Shown: one piece after another, positions 1 through 10,138 of the stretch | Position numbering within the stretch: position 1 is the stretch's first letter | Layout of the letters: every line of letters begins with the position of its first letter | Assembly (NCBI GenBank): GCA_945862985.1 | Contig: CAMAZF010000010.1 | Location: forward strand, 1 to 64,000 | DNA from: Bordetella parapertussis | Lineage (GTDB): Bacteria; Pseudomonadota; Gammaproteobacteria; Burkholderiales; Burkholderiaceae_A | DNA length: 64,000 nucleotides | Reading direction: 5' to 3' | The notes under the pieces: model-generated | What the model saw: only the letters and a program-made list of their open reading frames with translations | Told to the model about the DNA's origin: nothing | Database searches by the model: none | Position numbers and translations under genes: made by a program

Positions 1-278
1 ATGGTGGCGCTCATCAGGGTGCCGTAGATGGCAATGAGGGCACCAAACTCTTCGTTGATGATGTCCCACTCAATTCGCCAGATGAATTCGACGCCGAATT
101 TATGAAACGCGGGCCAGGCGTTGATCAACAAAGAAATCAGGATGCCGGCCAGTGCCAGCAACACCAGCATAGAGAAGGACCACGTGATCTTGTGAAACAG
201 GAAGTCTTCGAGCTTCTGCCGCCGGACGATGGCGTGCATTCGGTCTGACGAGGCTTGACTGGTCTCAACGGCGCTCAT
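1..278 (-). CDS. pstC: Phosphate ABC transporter permease PstC (N-terminal part, cut by window edge)
   Basis: Inner-membrane permease subunit of the high-affinity phosphate importer PstSCAB. Only the first 92 codons are visible because the gene runs off the left edge. The start ATG is at 276-278. The product has a hydrophilic N-terminus rich in charged residues, then a first membrane helix (about residues 35-52, FSMLVLLALAGILISLLI), then the periplasmic stretch FGVEFIWRIEW and the start of the next helix (FGALIAIYGTL), as in PstC proteins. It follows pstS on the same strand after 92 bases that contain a strong hairpin, so it is probably expressed from the PHO-box promoter in front of pstS but at a lower level. 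Identity rests on these motifs and on the pstS neighbour. Confidence 0.85.
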   Translation of the reverse strand, partial: MSAVETSQASSDRMHAIVRRQKLEDFLFHKITWSFSMLVLLALAGILISLLINAWPAFHKFGVEFIWRIEWDIINEEFGALIAIYGTLMSAT

Positions 279-324
279 GTAAGGACTTCCCAATAGAGAT
301 TCAAAGGCAACGGCTTAGTGAGCT

Positions 325-349
325 AGGCCGACCCTTGTGGGGTCGGCCT
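325..349 (-). promoter_or_regulatory. Hairpin between pstS and pstC
   Basis: Perfect 10-bp inverted repeat (AGGCCGACCC / GGGTCGGCCT) with a 5-base loop just after the pstS stop codon. No T-run follows it on the minus strand, so it is not a standard intrinsic terminator. Such structures after a binding-protein gene usually protect the upstream mRNA 3' end and keep the binding protein more abundant than the permease. That role is inferred. Confidence 0.6.
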
Positions 350-370
350 GCGTACAGAGATAAAGCAGTA

Positions 371-1396
371 TTACTTGTTGGCGATCTGTGACCAAACCTT
401 GGCACGGATCTGATCAGTCAGCGCGTCAGGCAGGGGCACGTAGTCGAGGTCGATGGCCATTTGCTTGCCATTCTTGAACGCCCAGTCAAAGAACTTGATC
501 GCCTCAGCAGATGCCTGCTTGTCGGTGGGCTGCTTGTAGAACAGGATGAACGATGCCGTGGTGATGGGCCAGCTGGCTGCGCCGGGCTGGTTCACGATGG
601 ACAGGCCCATGCCAGGAACCGAGAACCAGTCTGCGCCAGCTGCAGCAGCGGCGAAGGTCTTGTCGTCGGGAGACACATACTTGCCATCTTTGTTTTGGAG
701 CTGGAAGTAAGGCATCTTGTTCTTCTTGGCGTAAGCGTACTCAACGTAGCCAATGGCGCCTTTCACCCGGTTCACGTTTGCAGCCACGCCTTCGTTACCC
801 TTACCGCCCACGGATGAGGCAGCGGGCCACTTCACAGCAGCACCCTTGCCCACCTTTTCGGCCCAGAGCTTGCTGGCAACGGTCAGGTAGTCGGTGAAGT
901 TAAATGTGGTGCCGGAACCGTCAGCACGGTGAACCACGGTGATCGTCTGGTCGGGCAGCTTCTTGCCGGGGTTCAGTGCGGCGAGTTTGGGGTCATTCCA
1001 GTTCACGATCCAACCCATGAACATCTCGGCCAGAACCTCACCGGTCACCTTGAGCTCGCCGGGCTTGAAGCCTTCGAGGTTGAACACAGGAACCGTACCA
1101 CCAATGATGGCGGGGAATTGGACCATGCCGTCTTTGTCAAGGTCAGCACCTTTGACGGGGGCATCGGATGCGCCGAAGGTCACGGTCTTGGCACGGATCT
1201 GGCGCAGACCACCAGAGGAGCCAATCGACTGATAGTTCAGACCGGTACCGGTCTCTTTCTTGTAGGCCTCGGCCCACTTGGCATAGATGGGGTAGGGGAA
1301 GGTCGCGCCAGCGCCGGTGATGTCGGCCGCAGCTGCAGTCATGGAGAAGGCCAGAGCGGCGCCACCAATCAGCGACGAGATGAGAGTTTTACGCAT
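371..1396 (-). CDS. pstS: Phosphate-binding periplasmic protein PstS
   Basis: High-affinity periplasmic phosphate receptor that delivers phosphate to PstCA. The 341-aa product starts at ATG 1394-1396, behind AAAGAGG. The open frame extends 61 codons further upstream, but that part is not protein-like. A Sec signal peptide covers about residues 1-24 (hydrophobic core ISSLIGGAALAFSM, AAA cleavage region). The mature protein begins ITGAGATFPYPIY and has the phosphate-binding loops SSGGLRQI and RADGSGTT, with usual family length. A PHO-box promoter sits directly upstream and pstC follows downstream, so the gene should be induced by phosphate starvation. It is the last complete gene of the long minus-strand run but has its own promoter in the gap after glmM. 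Confidence 0.97.
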   Translation of the reverse strand: MRKTLISSLIGGAALAFSMTAAAADITGAGATFPYPIYAKWAEAYKKETGTGLNYQSIGSSGGLRQIRAKTVTFGASDAPVKGADLDKDGMVQFPAIIGGTVPVFNLEGFKPGELKVTGEVLAEMFMGWIVNWNDPKLAALNPGKKLPDQTITVVHRADGSGTTFNFTDYLTVASKLWAEKVGKGAAVKWPAASSVGGKGNEGVAANVNRVKGAIGYVEYAYAKKNKMPYFQLQNKDGKYVSPDDKTFAAAAAGADWFSVPGMGLSIVNQPGAASWPITTASFILFYKQPTDKQASAEAIKFFDWAFKNGKQMAIDLDYVPLPDALTDQIRAKVWSQIANK

Positions 1397-1464
1397 AAGA
1401 GAAGCCTCTTTTGGTTTATCGGTGAAAGGACAGATTGACAACGCAAAGCCTTGCGTCATTGGGG

Positions 1465-1498
1465 AGACTACCGAGGCAATGTGACGCTTCTGTGACAA
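1465..1498 (-). promoter_or_regulatory. PHO box and -10 element of the pst promoter
   Basis: Read on the minus strand, TTGTCAC (1498-1492), four bases, then GCGTCAC (1487-1481) form two 7-base direct repeats with the 11-base period of PhoB boxes (consensus CTGTCAT repeats). Ten bases further is TAGTCT (1470-1465), a plausible -10. The box would replace the -35, as in known PhoB-activated promoters. A third related copy, CTGTGAC, lies at 1514-1508. The site lies 84 bases upstream of the pstS start. Regulation by PhoB is inferred; its gene is not in the window. Confidence 0.7.
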
Positions 1499-1535
1499 AT
1501 CACGATCGTCACAGGGGCCCATCAAGAGGAATCGA

Positions 1536-2876
1536 TCAAGCCCTCGGCAGCACCTGGGCGAGGGAGCCCGCCAGGGCATGGGCCTCCTGGGCGTGAGGCA
1601 CTTCGACCATGATGCGCAACAGGGGCTCAGTGCCGGATGGACGCACCAGCACCCTGCCGCGGTCTAGAAGGATGTCTTGGACCTCTTTCAAGCGGTCCTG
1701 AAAGGGCGTGTGTGCCTTCCAGTCAAATCCCTGAGGCAGCGCAACATTGATCAAGACCTGGGGGCAGAGCACCAGATCAGAGATCAGATCAGGGAGCGTG
1801 CGCTGCAGATCTACCACCGCCGCCAACACCTGGAGGGCACTGATGGTGCCGTCCCCCGTGGTGTGTCGGTCCAGGCAGAGGATATGGCCGGACGACTCCC
1901 CTCCGTATTGCCAGCCGGCCTCCTTTAAGAGCTCCAACACATAGCGGTCTCCCACGCGGGCCCGACGGAAGTCGATGCCCTGTTCATTGAGCCGGCGCTC
2001 GAGAGAGAGGTTGGTCATGAGGGTTCCGACCACACCGCCCAGATCCGCACGTCCGTGACGCTTCATGCGATGGCGAACGATGGCATACAGCAGTTCATCC
2101 CCGTTGAAAATGCGACCCGTGCGATCGACCATCACAATGCGATCGGCATCCCCGTCCAGGGCAATCCCGTAGTCAGCCCCCTCCGTGAGCACACGCTTGA
2201 CCATGGCCTGCGGGGCCGTGGCGCCCACATCTCGATTGATATTCAGCCCATCGGGCTGATGACCCATGGGAATGACCTCTGCACCCAATTCATGGAAGAC
2301 TGCACCCGCCACCTGGTAGGCCGCCCCATGCGCGGTGTCGACCACCAGACGCAGCCCACGAAGGCTCAGGTGGGCCGGAAAGGTGCTCTTACAGAATTCA
2401 ATGTAGCGTCCAGCCGCATCATTGAGACGACGGGCCTTGCCGAAGGCCTCGGGCGCCGCACATGGCAAAGGCCCGGCCAACATGGCCTCAATGTCTTCTT
2501 CCCAGGCATCGGGAAGCTTTTCGCCGTCCCCATTGAAGAACTTGATGCCGTTGTCCTCAAAAGGATTGTGAGACGCGCTGATGACCACTCCCGCTGAGAG
2601 ACGAAGAGTCTTGGCCAGATAGGCGATGGCAGGCGTAGGCATGGGGCCAGCCAACACCACATCGATGCCAGACGCGGCCAAACCGGACTCCAAGGCTGCC
2701 TCAAGCATATAGCCGGAGATTCGGGTGTCCTTGCCAATCAGGACGGAAGGCCGATCGAAGTGTTTGCCAAGGGTGAGGCCCACCGCCAGGCCCAGACGGA
2801 CCGCGAACTCAGGAGTAATGGGGTGCTGGCCGACGCGTCCGCGAATGCCATCGGTACCGAAATAGGTTCTTGTCAT
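1536..2876 (-). CDS. glmM: Phosphoglucosamine mutase GlmM
   Basis: Interconverts glucosamine-6-phosphate and glucosamine-1-phosphate for UDP-GlcNAc, peptidoglycan and LPS synthesis. The 446-aa product starts [16 protein letters not shown], the usual start of the family. The phosphorylated serine is about residue 102 in [14 protein letters not shown], the metal-binding loop is DGDADR (about 241-246), and the C-terminal phosphate-binding loop is [10 protein letters not shown]. An upstream in-frame extension of 18 codons is not family-like. The start lies inside folP, giving a 68-base same-strand overlap, and no Shine-Dalgarno precedes it. A TATAAT sits 7 bases before the ATG (see separate entry). 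Confidence 0.97.
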   Translation of the reverse strand: MTRTYFGTDGIRGRVGQHPITPEFAVRLGLAVGLTLGKHFDRPSVLIGKDTRISGYMLEAALESGLAASGIDVVLAGPMPTPAIAYLAKTLRLSAGVVISASHNPFEDNGIKFFNGDGEKLPDAWEEDIEAMLAGPLPCAAPEAFGKARRLNDAAGRYIEFCKSTFPAHLSLRGLRLVVDTAHGAAYQVAGAVFHELGAEVIPMGHQPDGLNINRDVGATAPQAMVKRVLTEGADYGIALDGDADRIVMVDRTGRIFNGDELLYAIVRHRMKRHGRADLGGVVGTLMTNLSLERRLNEQGIDFRRARVGDRYVLELLKEAGWQYGGESSGHILCLDRHTTGDGTISALQVLAAVVDLQRTLPDLISDLVLCPQVLINVALPQGFDWKAHTPFQDRLKEVQDILLDRGRVLVRPSGTEPLLRIMVEVPHAQEAHALAGSLAQVLPRA

Positions 2877-3732
2877 AGAGTGGATTATAGTGGAGCGCGC
2901 AACAACCCTCTTCGAGCGCAGCAAGAACACGCAGAAAGTCCACGGTAGCCTTCACATCGTGAACGCGCACCATCGAGGCTCCTCCCCTCACCGCTGCATG
3001 CGCAGCCGCCAGGCTTCCTCCTAAGCGCTCAGAGGGCTGATCCTGTCGTTGCGCCAACGCCGCGAGCATGCGCTTTCTAGAGAGTCCAGCCAGAACGTGG
3101 CCTTGATCGGCCAGCCGGGGCAAGGCTCGGAGCAGAGCGAGGTTGTGCTCGGTGGTCTTCCCGAACCCAAAGCCAGGATCCAACCAGATCTGGCTTTTCT
3201 GGAGCCCCAGCGCCTCCAGGTGATCGCGCTGGCGAAGCAGCTCACCGAACACCTCAGAGACGACGTCGTCGTATTGGGGATCTGACTGCATCGTCTGCGG
3301 TTCGCCCTGCATGTGCATGACACACACGGAAAGACCACGCGCGGCCAGTTCGGGGACCAGGGCCCTCATCTGTGGGTCCCGAAAACCGGAGACGTCGTTC
3401 ACCAGATCGATTCCGATGCTGAGCGCGGCGCGAACCACCTCGGGGCGCCGGCTGTCGAGAGAGAGGGGAAGCCCAAGAGACTGGAGCGACTCGAGCACGG
3501 GAAGTACTCGACCCAGCTCCTCCGTGGGGCTCACCGGAGCCGCCCCCGGACGAGTGCTCTCTCCGCCCACGTCGATGAGGTCAACGCCGTCCTGCTGCAT
3601 TTGACGCGCTGCAGCCAAGGCCCGGTCCAGGCTGGCGTGAAGCCCGCCATCTGAGAAGGAATCAGGGGTGATGTTGAGAATGCCCATGACCAGAGGTCGA
3701 TGGGCATTCACTTCGAAGCGGCCAATCCGCAA
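2809..3732 (-). CDS. folP: Dihydropteroate synthase FolP
   Basis: Condenses p-aminobenzoate with hydroxymethyl-dihydropterin diphosphate in folate synthesis; it is the sulfonamide target. The 307-aa product carries [15 protein letters not shown] (about residues 16-30), [11 protein letters not shown] (about 55-65), [13 protein letters not shown] and DPGFGFGKT, and ends its core at [16 protein letters not shown]. About 30 residues then continue past the usual family end, crossing the glmM start. The only workable start is TTG 3730-3732: the ftsH stop TAA (3754-3756) is in the same frame 21 bases upstream and no ATG or GTG lies between. No clear ribosome site is visible, so translation may depend on ftsH. 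Confidence 0.93.
   Translation of the reverse strand: MRIGRFEVNAHRPLVMGILNITPDSFSDGGLHASLDRALAAARQMQQDGVDLIDVGGESTRPGAAPVSPTEELGRVLPVLESLQSLGLPLSLDSRRPEVVRAALSIGIDLVNDVSGFRDPQMRALVPELAARGLSVCVMHMQGEPQTMQSDPQYDDVVSEVFGELLRQRDHLEALGLQKSQIWLDPGFGFGKTTEHNLALLRALPRLADQGHVLAGLSRKRMLAALAQRQDQPSERLGGSLAAAHAAVRGGASMVRVHDVKATVDFLRVLAALEEGCCALHYNPLYDKNLFRYRWHSRTRRPAPHYS
2884..2889 (-). promoter_or_regulatory. Consensus -10 box just before glmM
   Basis: Perfect TATAAT on the minus strand ending 7 bases before the glmM ATG (CCACTCT between them). If used, transcription would begin at or next to the A of the start codon, giving a leaderless glmM mRNA. No good -35 is seen at 16-18 bases, so this is weak as a promoter and could be chance within folP. 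Confidence 0.35.
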
Positions 3733-3753
3733 GGGAGGCTGAACGAGAGAGGC

Positions 3754-5643
3754 TTAGGCGGGTGCTGCTGCGCTGTCTGGGGCGATGCCCGCGCTGCCAG
3801 CGCCGGCCGAGGGGGCACTGCCGCCCGACCCGCTCTGCTTCGGCGGACGGGGTTCGCGACCATGCATGATGTCATCAATCTGCTCAGCATCGATGGTCTC
3901 CCATTCGAGCAAAGCCTTGGCCATGGCGTGCATCTTGTCCTTGTTGTCCTCAATCAGCTTCCGCGCAACTGCATACTGCTCGTCGATGATCTTGCGGATC
4001 TCGGAGTCGACCTTCTGCATGGTGGCCTCGGAGATATTGGTGGTCTTGGTGATAGAGCGACCCAAGAAGACCTCGCCTTCATTTTCCGCATAGACCATGG
4101 GCCCCAGGCTGTCCGTCATGCCATAGCGAGTCACCATGTCTCGAGCAAGACCGGTGGCTCGCTCGAAGTCGTTTGAGGCGCCGGTCGTCATTTGATTCAT
4201 GAAGACCTCTTCGGCAATTCGGCCGCCAAAGAGCACGGAGATGGTGCTGAGCATGCGCTCTTTGTCCATGCTGTAACGGTCACCCTCGGGCAGTTGCATG
4301 GTGACACCCAATGCGCGGCCCCGAGGAATGATGGTGACCTTGTGAACCGGATCGGTCTTGGGCAGAAGACGAGCGACCAGTGCGTGGCCCGACTCATGAT
4401 AGGCGGTGTTCTTGCGCTCCTCCTCGGGCATCACAATCGAGCGGCGCTCGGCGCCCATGAGGATCTTGTCCTTGGCCTTTTCAAAATCTTCCATTTCGAC
4501 CAGGCGACCATTGCGACGGGCAGCAAAGAGAGCCGCCTCGTTCACCAGATTGGCGAGATCGGCTCCCGACATACCCGGAGTGCCGCGTGCAAGGATGTCG
4601 CCTTTGACATCCGGCGCAATGGGAACCTTGCGCATGTGGACATTGAGAATCTGCTCACGACCGCGAACATCGGGCAGAGGCACCACCACCTGACGGTCGA
4701 AGCGGCCAGGGCGCAGAAGCGCTGGATCCAGGACATCTGGTCGGTTGGTGGCGGCAATCACAATGATGCCCTGGTTGGTCTCGAAGCCATCCATTTCAAC
4801 CAGCATCTGGTTGAGGGTCTGCTCTCGCTCGTCGTTACCACCGCCGAGACCGGCACCGCGCTGGCGGCCGACCGCGTCGATTTCGTCGATGAAGATGATG
4901 CATGGCGCCTGCTTCTTGGCGTTCTCGAACATGTCGCGCACGCGGGCCGCGCCCACTCCAACAAACATCTCTACAAAATCAGAGCCGGAGATGGAGAAGA
5001 ATGGGACCTTGGCTTCGCCCGCAATGGCCTTGGCGAGAAGTGTTTTACCTGTTCCTGGGGAGCCCACCATCAGGACGCCACGGGGGATTCTGCCGCCGAG
5101 CTTCTGAAACTTGGAGGGATCACGCAGAAACTCAACCAGTTCTGATACGTCTTCCTTGGCCTCATCGCAGCCTGCGACGTCTGCGAACGTGATGTGGTTG
5201 TTGTTCTCGTCGAGCATTCTCGCCTTGGATTTTCCAAACGAGAAGGCTCCGCCCTTACCGCCCCCCTGCATCTGACGCATGAAGAACACCCAGACGCCAA
5301 TGAGCAGCAGCATGGGGAACCAGGACACGAAAATGCTCATGAGCAACGAGGGTTGCTCTTCAGCCTTCGCAGACACGGAGACCCCGTACTTCATGAGGTC
5401 GGAGACCATCCAGAGGTCTTGCGGTGTGTTGACGGTGATGGATCGGTCGTCGGTGGTGAGGGCTCGAACCGTGCGGCCATCAATAACGGCGGTGCGGATA
5501 CGACCTTGTTTGGCCTCTTCCATGAATTGGGAGTAGGACACCTCGACTCCGCGCGACTGGGTTCCCTCAAACTGTCTGAACAGTGAGAACAGCACCAGGC
5601 CGATCACAACCCAGATCGCGATTTTTGACACCATATTGTTCAC
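3754..5643 (-). CDS. ftsH: ATP-dependent zinc metalloprotease FtsH
   Basis: Membrane-anchored AAA+ protease that degrades misfolded membrane proteins and regulatory substrates; its partner complex HflKC is encoded at 37.8-40.0 kb. The 629-aa product starts at GTG 5641-5643 behind AAAGGAG. It has two N-terminal membrane helices (about 5-21 and 102-122) flanking a periplasmic domain. The AAA module has Walker A GSPGTGKT (194-201), Walker B IIFIDEID and the second region of homology RPGRFDRQ. The zinc site is HESGH (about residue 416). The tail is Gly/Ala/Ser-rich. Order rlmE-ftsH-folP-glmM is conserved in the group. Confidence 0.98.
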   Translation of the reverse strand: MNNMVSKIAIWVVIGLVLFSLFRQFEGTQSRGVEVSYSQFMEEAKQGRIRTAVIDGRTVRALTTDDRSITVNTPQDLWMVSDLMKYGVSVSAKAEEQPSLLMSIFVSWFPMLLLIGVWVFFMRQMQGGGKGGAFSFGKSKARMLDENNNHITFADVAGCDEAKEDVSELVEFLRDPSKFQKLGGRIPRGVLMVGSPGTGKTLLAKAIAGEAKVPFFSISGSDFVEMFVGVGAARVRDMFENAKKQAPCIIFIDEIDAVGRQRGAGLGGGNDEREQTLNQMLVEMDGFETNQGIIVIAATNRPDVLDPALLRPGRFDRQVVVPLPDVRGREQILNVHMRKVPIAPDVKGDILARGTPGMSGADLANLVNEAALFAARRNGRLVEMEDFEKAKDKILMGAERRSIVMPEEERKNTAYHESGHALVARLLPKTDPVHKVTIIPRGRALGVTMQLPEGDRYSMDKERMLSTISVLFGGRIAEEVFMNQMTTGASNDFERATGLARDMVTRYGMTDSLGPMVYAENEGEVFLGRSITKTTNISEATMQKVDSEIRKIIDEQYAVARKLIEDNKDKMHAMAKALLEWETIDAEQIDDIMHGREPRPPKQSGSGGSAPSAGAGSAGIAPDSAAAPA

Positions 5644-5693
5644 AAGGCACTCCTTTCCAAGACATCAGGCTACACCAAGCAGCCGTTGACGCC

Positions 5694-5731
5694 AAAAAAC
5701 CCAGTGTTGCAGTCGGACATTCGAGTCCGAC
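5694..5731 (-). terminator. Weak hairpin plus T-run between rlmE and ftsH
   Basis: Downstream of rlmE on the minus strand there is a 7-bp stem GTCGGAC / GTCCGAC (5712-5731) and, 12 bases later, six T residues (5699-5694). The distance is too long for a classical intrinsic terminator, so partial termination or mRNA processing is possible. This is the nearest thing to an intrinsic terminator that I see in the window. Confidence 0.3.
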
Positions 5732-5737
5732 AAAGGT

Positions 5738-6379
5738 TCACATCCCCCTCAGATCCCTGCCCACCAGAAACAATTCCGATGATTCCGCGCGCGAGGCTCC
5801 TGGCTTTCTGGTGTGAACGGTCCTGAACACCCGCTTGAACTCGGCCACCAGTTCCGTGAATCCGCTGCCCTGAAAGGTCTTGACCACCAAGGCCCCCTGA
5901 GGCTTGAGATGCTTCTGCGCAAACTCAAGGGCCAGCTCACATACATGCATGACACGTGCAGCATCAGCAACCGCCACACCCGACATATTGGGGGCCATAT
6001 CGGATAAAACAAGGTCTACCCGTTCCCCACCGAGCATCTCGGTGAGGGCCCGTTCGACCGACTCCTCGCGAAAGTCGCCCAAGAGAAACTGAACATCGGA
6101 GATGGGGTCCATGGGGAGCAGATCGAGCGCCACAATGTGACCATCGATCCCTTGCCGGCCCTTTGCAGAGAGCCGCTCACGAACGACCTGACTCCAGCTG
6201 CCGGGCGTAGACCCGAGATCCACCACGGTCATGCCCGGCCTGAGCAGGCGATCTTTCTCATCCATCTCGATGAGTTTGAACGCAGCGCGCGAGCGATACC
6301 CCTTGATCTGTGCCTGCTTGACGTAAGGATCGGTCAGGTGCCGCTGCAGCCAAGCTGCGTTAAATTTATTCTTGGCCAC
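5738..6379 (-). CDS. rlmE: 23S rRNA 2'-O-methyltransferase RlmE (FtsJ/RrmJ)
   Basis: Methylates the 2'-OH of U2552 in the 23S rRNA A-loop during late 50S assembly. The 213-aa product starts at GTG 6377-6379 ([10 protein letters not shown], Val read as Met). It has the substrate lysine region [11 protein letters not shown], a SAM-binding loop [13 protein letters not shown] (more often DLGAAPGGWSQ), the catalytic aspartate in [10 protein letters not shown] and the catalytic lysine in VVKTFQG. It lies between greA and ftsH, the usual place. The short yhbY gene often found beside it in this group is not present. Confidence 0.95.
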   Translation of the reverse strand: MAKNKFNAAWLQRHLTDPYVKQAQIKGYRSRAAFKLIEMDEKDRLLRPGMTVVDLGSTPGSWSQVVRERLSAKGRQGIDGHIVALDLLPMDPISDVQFLLGDFREESVERALTEMLGGERVDLVLSDMAPNMSGVAVADAARVMHVCELALEFAQKHLKPQGALVVKTFQGSGFTELVAEFKRVFRTVHTRKPGASRAESSELFLVGRDLRGM

Positions 6380-6394
6380 AAGGCGCCGCAGGGC

Positions 6395-6871
6395 TTAGAG
6401 GTAGTGCACCTCGAGAATTTCCACCTCACGAGCGCCACTGGGGGCGTGAACGGTGGCGACATCGCCCACCGACTTGCCGATGAGCGCACGGGCGATGGGA
6501 CTGGAAATGGAAATCTTGTTGAGCTTCAGATCCGCCTCGTCGTCGCCCACAATCTTGTACTGAACCTTGTCGCCCGAATCGAGGTCCTCGAGCTCGACGG
6601 TGACGCCAAATACCACCCGACCGTCACGCTCGAGCGTTCTGGAGTCAATGATTTGGGCCGTGGAGAGCTTGCCTTCGAGCTCGGCAATGCGCCCCTCAAT
6701 GAAGCCCTGTCGCTCTTTTGCGGCGTCGTACTCGGCGTTCTCAGAGAGATCGCCTTGGGCTCGTGCCTCGGCAATTGCATTGATCACATTGGGTCGCTCA
6801 ACATGCTTGAGGTGGGCCAACTCTTGTTTGAGCGCTTCAGCGCCCTCAATGGTGAGCGGTGTGGTGGACAT
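6395..6871 (-). CDS. greA: Transcript cleavage factor GreA
   Basis: Binds the RNA polymerase secondary channel and stimulates cleavage of backtracked RNA. The 158 aa match the usual length. An N-terminal coiled coil covers about residues 8-75, with the acidic tip in [17 protein letters not shown]-terminal FKBP-like domain follows, with [14 protein letters not shown] near the end. The start is ATG at 6869-6871. It follows carB after 21 bases and precedes rlmE, so it is probably co-transcribed with both. Confidence 0.97.
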   Translation of the reverse strand: MSTTPLTIEGAEALKQELAHLKHVERPNVINAIAEARAQGDLSENAEYDAAKERQGFIEGRIAELEGKLSTAQIIDSRTLERDGRVVFGVTVELEDLDSGDKVQYKIVGDDEADLKLNKISISSPIARALIGKSVGDVATVHAPSGAREVEILEVHYL

Positions 6872-6892
6872 GGTGCCTGAGACCTCTTTTGC

Positions 6893-9800
6893 TTAAACCG
6901 GTTGATGTGAGCGATGCAAGCTTTGAAGGTCGTAAGCCTCGAGGCTGCTCGCCATGATGCGCATTCCCTCCACCGCGGCATGCGCTCCAGCCATGGTGGT
7001 GTAGGTGGTGACTCTTTGGGCGAGACCCGTCGTTCGGATCGAGCGTGAATCGGCCATGGCCGTTCGCTTCTCTTCTACCGTGTTGATGATGAAGCAGACC
7101 TCGCCATTCTTGATCATATCGACCACATGGGGGCGCCCCTCTGTGACCTTATTGACCACCCGAACCGGCATGCCTTGGGCCTCAATGGCCGCTGCTGTGC
7201 CGCGTGTGGCCACGAGCTTAAAGCCGAGATCCACCAGCATTCGGGCCACAGGAATCATGGCTGGCTTGTCGCTGTTCTTGACACTGATGAAGGCAATGCC
7301 GCCCTGTGCGGGGTCGGGCAGCTTGATGCCGGCACCGATCTGAGACTTCACGAAAGCCTCAGTGAACGTGGGGGCGACGCCCATGACCTCACCGGTGGAC
7401 TTCATTTCGGGACCCAGAATGGTGTCTACACCCGGGAACTTGACGAAGGGGAAGACCGCCTCTTTGACAGAGTAGTAGTTCGGAATGACCTCACCCTTGA
7501 AGCCCTGTTCTTCGAACGTCTTTCCCAGCATGGCCCGGGCGGCAATCTTCGCCAAAGGCTGGCCAATGGCCTTGGACACAAAGGGCACCGTGCGCGAGGC
7601 ACGAGGGTTCACTTCGAGCACAAAGACAGTCCCGTTCTGAATCGCGAACTGAACGTTCATCAGCCCAATCACGTTCAGGGCCCGGGACATCAATACCGTC
7701 TGGCGCTTGAGCTCATCGATGAGCGACTGGGGCAGGGAATGAGGCGGCAGGCTGCACGCCGAGTCTCCAGAGTGGACACCTGCCTGCTCAATATGCTCCA
7801 TCACGCCACCGATGAGGACCTGCTTGCCATCAGAGAGGCTGTCGACATCGACCTCAATTGCGTCGTTGAGGAAGCGATCGAGCAAGACTGGGGAGTCGTT
7901 AGAGACCTTCACCGCCTCTCGCATGTAGCGCTCGAGGTCGCGCTGCTCGTGCACGATTTCCATGGCTCGCCCACCCAGCACATAGCTGGGACGAACCACC
8001 AATGGATAACCGATCTCTTGAGCGAGGCGCATGGCCTCCTCTTCGTTTCGGGCCGTTCGGTTGGGAGGCTGCAGAAGTTCAAGCTTGTGCAATAGCTTTT
8101 GGAACCGCTCTCGGTCTTCTGCAATGTCGATGGACTCTGGCGAGGTACCCACAATCGGAACTCCGGCCGCCTCGAGCGACTTGGCCAGCTTGAGTGGCGT
8201 CTGGCCGCCATACTGAACGATGACACCCACGGGTTTTTCAATGTCGACAATCTCAAGGACATCTTCCAGCGTGAGCGGCTCGAAGTAGAGGCGATCGGAG
8301 GTGTCGTAGTCGGTCGAGACCGTCTCTGGGTTGCAGTTGACCATGATGGTCTCGAAGCCATCGTCTCGCAGCGCTTGTGCTGCATGCACGCAGCAGTAAT
8401 CGAACTCGATGCCCTGGCCAATTCGATTCGGACCGCCGCCCAAGACCATCACCTTCTTACGATCGGTGGGGCGGGCCTCGCAGGACTTCTCATACGTCGA
8501 GTAAAAATAGGAAGTGGTGGTGTCAAACTCAGCCGCACAGGTATCGACGCGCTTGTAGACTGGACGAACGCCGGCCGCGTGACGAGCCTTGCGAACCTCA
8601 CCCTCGGTGGTGTCGAGCAGATAGGCCAGGCGACGGTCAGAGAAGCCCTTCCGCTTGAGCGCAAACATCAGCTCGGCATCCAGGTCCGCCAGCGTTCGCT
8701 TCTCAAGTGCAAGTTCCAGATCCACAATTTCCTTGATCTGCACCAGGAACCAGGGGTCGATCCGAGTGAGGCCATGGACTTCCTCAATCGAGAATCCTTG
8801 TGCAAAGGCATCGCCCACAAACCAGATACGTTCAGGTCCAGGCTCGCCAAGCTCTTCCTCAATCCGCTCGCGATCCACTGTCTTCTGATTGAGGCCGTCC
8901 ACACCCACCTCAAGGCCTCTCAAGGCCTTCTGGAAACTCTCTTGGAAGGTTCGGCCAATGGCCATCACCTCACCCACTGACTTCATCTGAGTGGTGAGAT
9001 GGCTGTCGGCCAAGGGGAATTTTTCAAAGGCAAACCGAGGAACCTTGGTGACTACGTAGTCGATGGTGGGCTCGAAGGAGGCAGGTGTTGCGCCACCCGT
9101 GATCTCGTTGCGCAGCTCATCCAGGGTGTAACCCACAGCGAGCTTTGCGGCCACCTTGGCAATGGGGAAGCCCGTTGCCTTGGAGGCCAGCGCAGAAGAT
9201 CGCGAGACCCTGGGGTTCATTTCGATGACAATGAGCCGCCCATTGCCTGGGTGGACGGCAAACTGGACATTCGAGCCGCCTGTATCCACACCGATTTCGC
9301 GAAGGATGGCAATGCTCGCATTTCGCATGACCTGATATTCCTTGTCGGTCAGCGTCTGTGCAGGGGCGACGGTGATGGAGTCGCCGGTATGAATGCCCAT
9401 GGGGTCGAGGTTCTCGATGGAGCAGACGATGATGCAGTTGTCTGCGCTGTCACGAACCACTTCCATCTCATACTCTTTCCAGCCAATCAGCGACTCTTCG
9501 ATGAGCAGCTCATTGGTGGGCGAGGCCTCAATCCCACGCTTGCAGATGGTCTCAAACTCTTCAGCGTTATAAGCGATTCCACCCCCCGTTCCACCAAGGG
9601 TGAAGCTGGGCCGTATGACCATGGGGAAGCCGGCGCTGTTGGTGGCTTCGGCAATACGCCGCTGGACCTGCCACGCCTCTTCCATGGTGTGGGCGATGCC
9701 TGACATGGCGGAGTCGAGGCCAATCTTGGTCATCGCCTGCTTGAACTTCTGGCGGTCCTCGGCCTTTTCAATGGCCTCCTCGCGTGCACCGATGAGCTCT

Positions 9801-10138
9801 ACGCCGAATTTCTCGAGCACCCCGTGCTTTGCGAGCTCCAGCGCGCAGTTCAGGGCGGTCTGCCCACCCATGGTGGGCAACAAGGCGTCGGGGCGCTCCT
9901 TCTCAATGATGCGGGCCACCATTTGCCAGGTAATGGGCTCGATGTAGGTGGCATCGGCCGTGCCTGGGTCCGTCATGATGGTGGCGGGGTTGCTGTTGAC
10001 CAAAACCACCCGGTAGCCCTCGGCCTTGAGGGCCTTACAGGCCTGAGCGCCAGAGTAGTCAAATTCACATGCCTGTCCAATGACAATGGGGCCGGCGCCG
10101 ATGATCAGAATGCTGTTTAGGTCGGTGCGCTTAGGCAT
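6893..10138 (-). CDS. carB: Carbamoyl-phosphate synthase large subunit CarB
   Basis: Makes carbamoyl phosphate from bicarbonate, ATP and ammonia supplied by CarA, for arginine and pyrimidine synthesis. The 1081 aa are close to the 1073 of E. coli CarB. The two homologous ATP-grasp halves are clear: half one starts [22 protein letters not shown] and half two has [19 protein letters not shown] (about residue 570). Each half has a catalytic-site segment of the [16 protein letters not shown] / [16 protein letters not shown] type. The C-terminal MGS-like allosteric domain occupies about the last 140 residues. The start overlaps the end of carA by 8 bases, which fits coupled synthesis of the two subunits. 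Confidence 0.98.
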   Translation of the reverse strand: MPKRTDLNSILIIGAGPIVIGQACEFDYSGAQACKALKAEGYRVVLVNSNPATIMTDPGTADATYIEPITWQMVARIIEKERPDALLPTMGGQTALNCALELAKHGVLEKFGVELIGAREEAIEKAEDRQKFKQAMTKIGLDSAMSGIAHTMEEAWQVQRRIAEATNSAGFPMVIRPSFTLGGTGGGIAYNAEEFETICKRGIEASPTNELLIEESLIGWKEYEMEVVRDSADNCIIVCSIENLDPMGIHTGDSITVAPAQTLTDKEYQVMRNASIAILREIGVDTGGSNVQFAVHPGNGRLIVIEMNPRVSRSSALASKATGFPIAKVAAKLAVGYTLDELRNEITGGATPASFEPTIDYVVTKVPRFAFEKFPLADSHLTTQMKSVGEVMAIGRTFQESFQKALRGLEVGVDGLNQKTVDRERIEEELGEPGPERIWFVGDAFAQGFSIEEVHGLTRIDPWFLVQIKEIVDLELALEKRTLADLDAELMFALKRKGFSDRRLAYLLDTTEGEVRKARHAAGVRPVYKRVDTCAAEFDTTTSYFYSTYEKSCEARPTDRKKVMVLGGGPNRIGQGIEFDYCCVHAAQALRDDGFETIMVNCNPETVSTDYDTSDRLYFEPLTLEDVLEIVDIEKPVGVIVQYGGQTPLKLAKSLEAAGVPIVGTSPESIDIAEDRERFQKLLHKLELLQPPNRTARNEEEAMRLAQEIGYPLVVRPSYVLGGRAMEIVHEQRDLERYMREAVKVSNDSPVLLDRFLNDAIEVDVDSLSDGKQVLIGGVMEHIEQAGVHSGDSACSLPPHSLPQSLIDELKRQTVLMSRALNVIGLMNVQFAIQNGTVFVLEVNPRASRTVPFVSKAIGQPLAKIAARAMLGKTFEEQGFKGEVIPNYYSVKEAVFPFVKFPGVDTILGPEMKSTGEVMGVAPTFTEAFVKSQIGAGIKLPDPAQGGIAFISVKNSDKPAMIPVARMLVDLGFKLVATRGTAAAIEAQGMPVRVVNKVTEGRPHVVDMIKNGEVCFIINTVEEKRTAMADSRSIRTTGLAQRVTTYTTMAGAHAAVEGMRIMASSLEAYDLQSLHRSHQPV

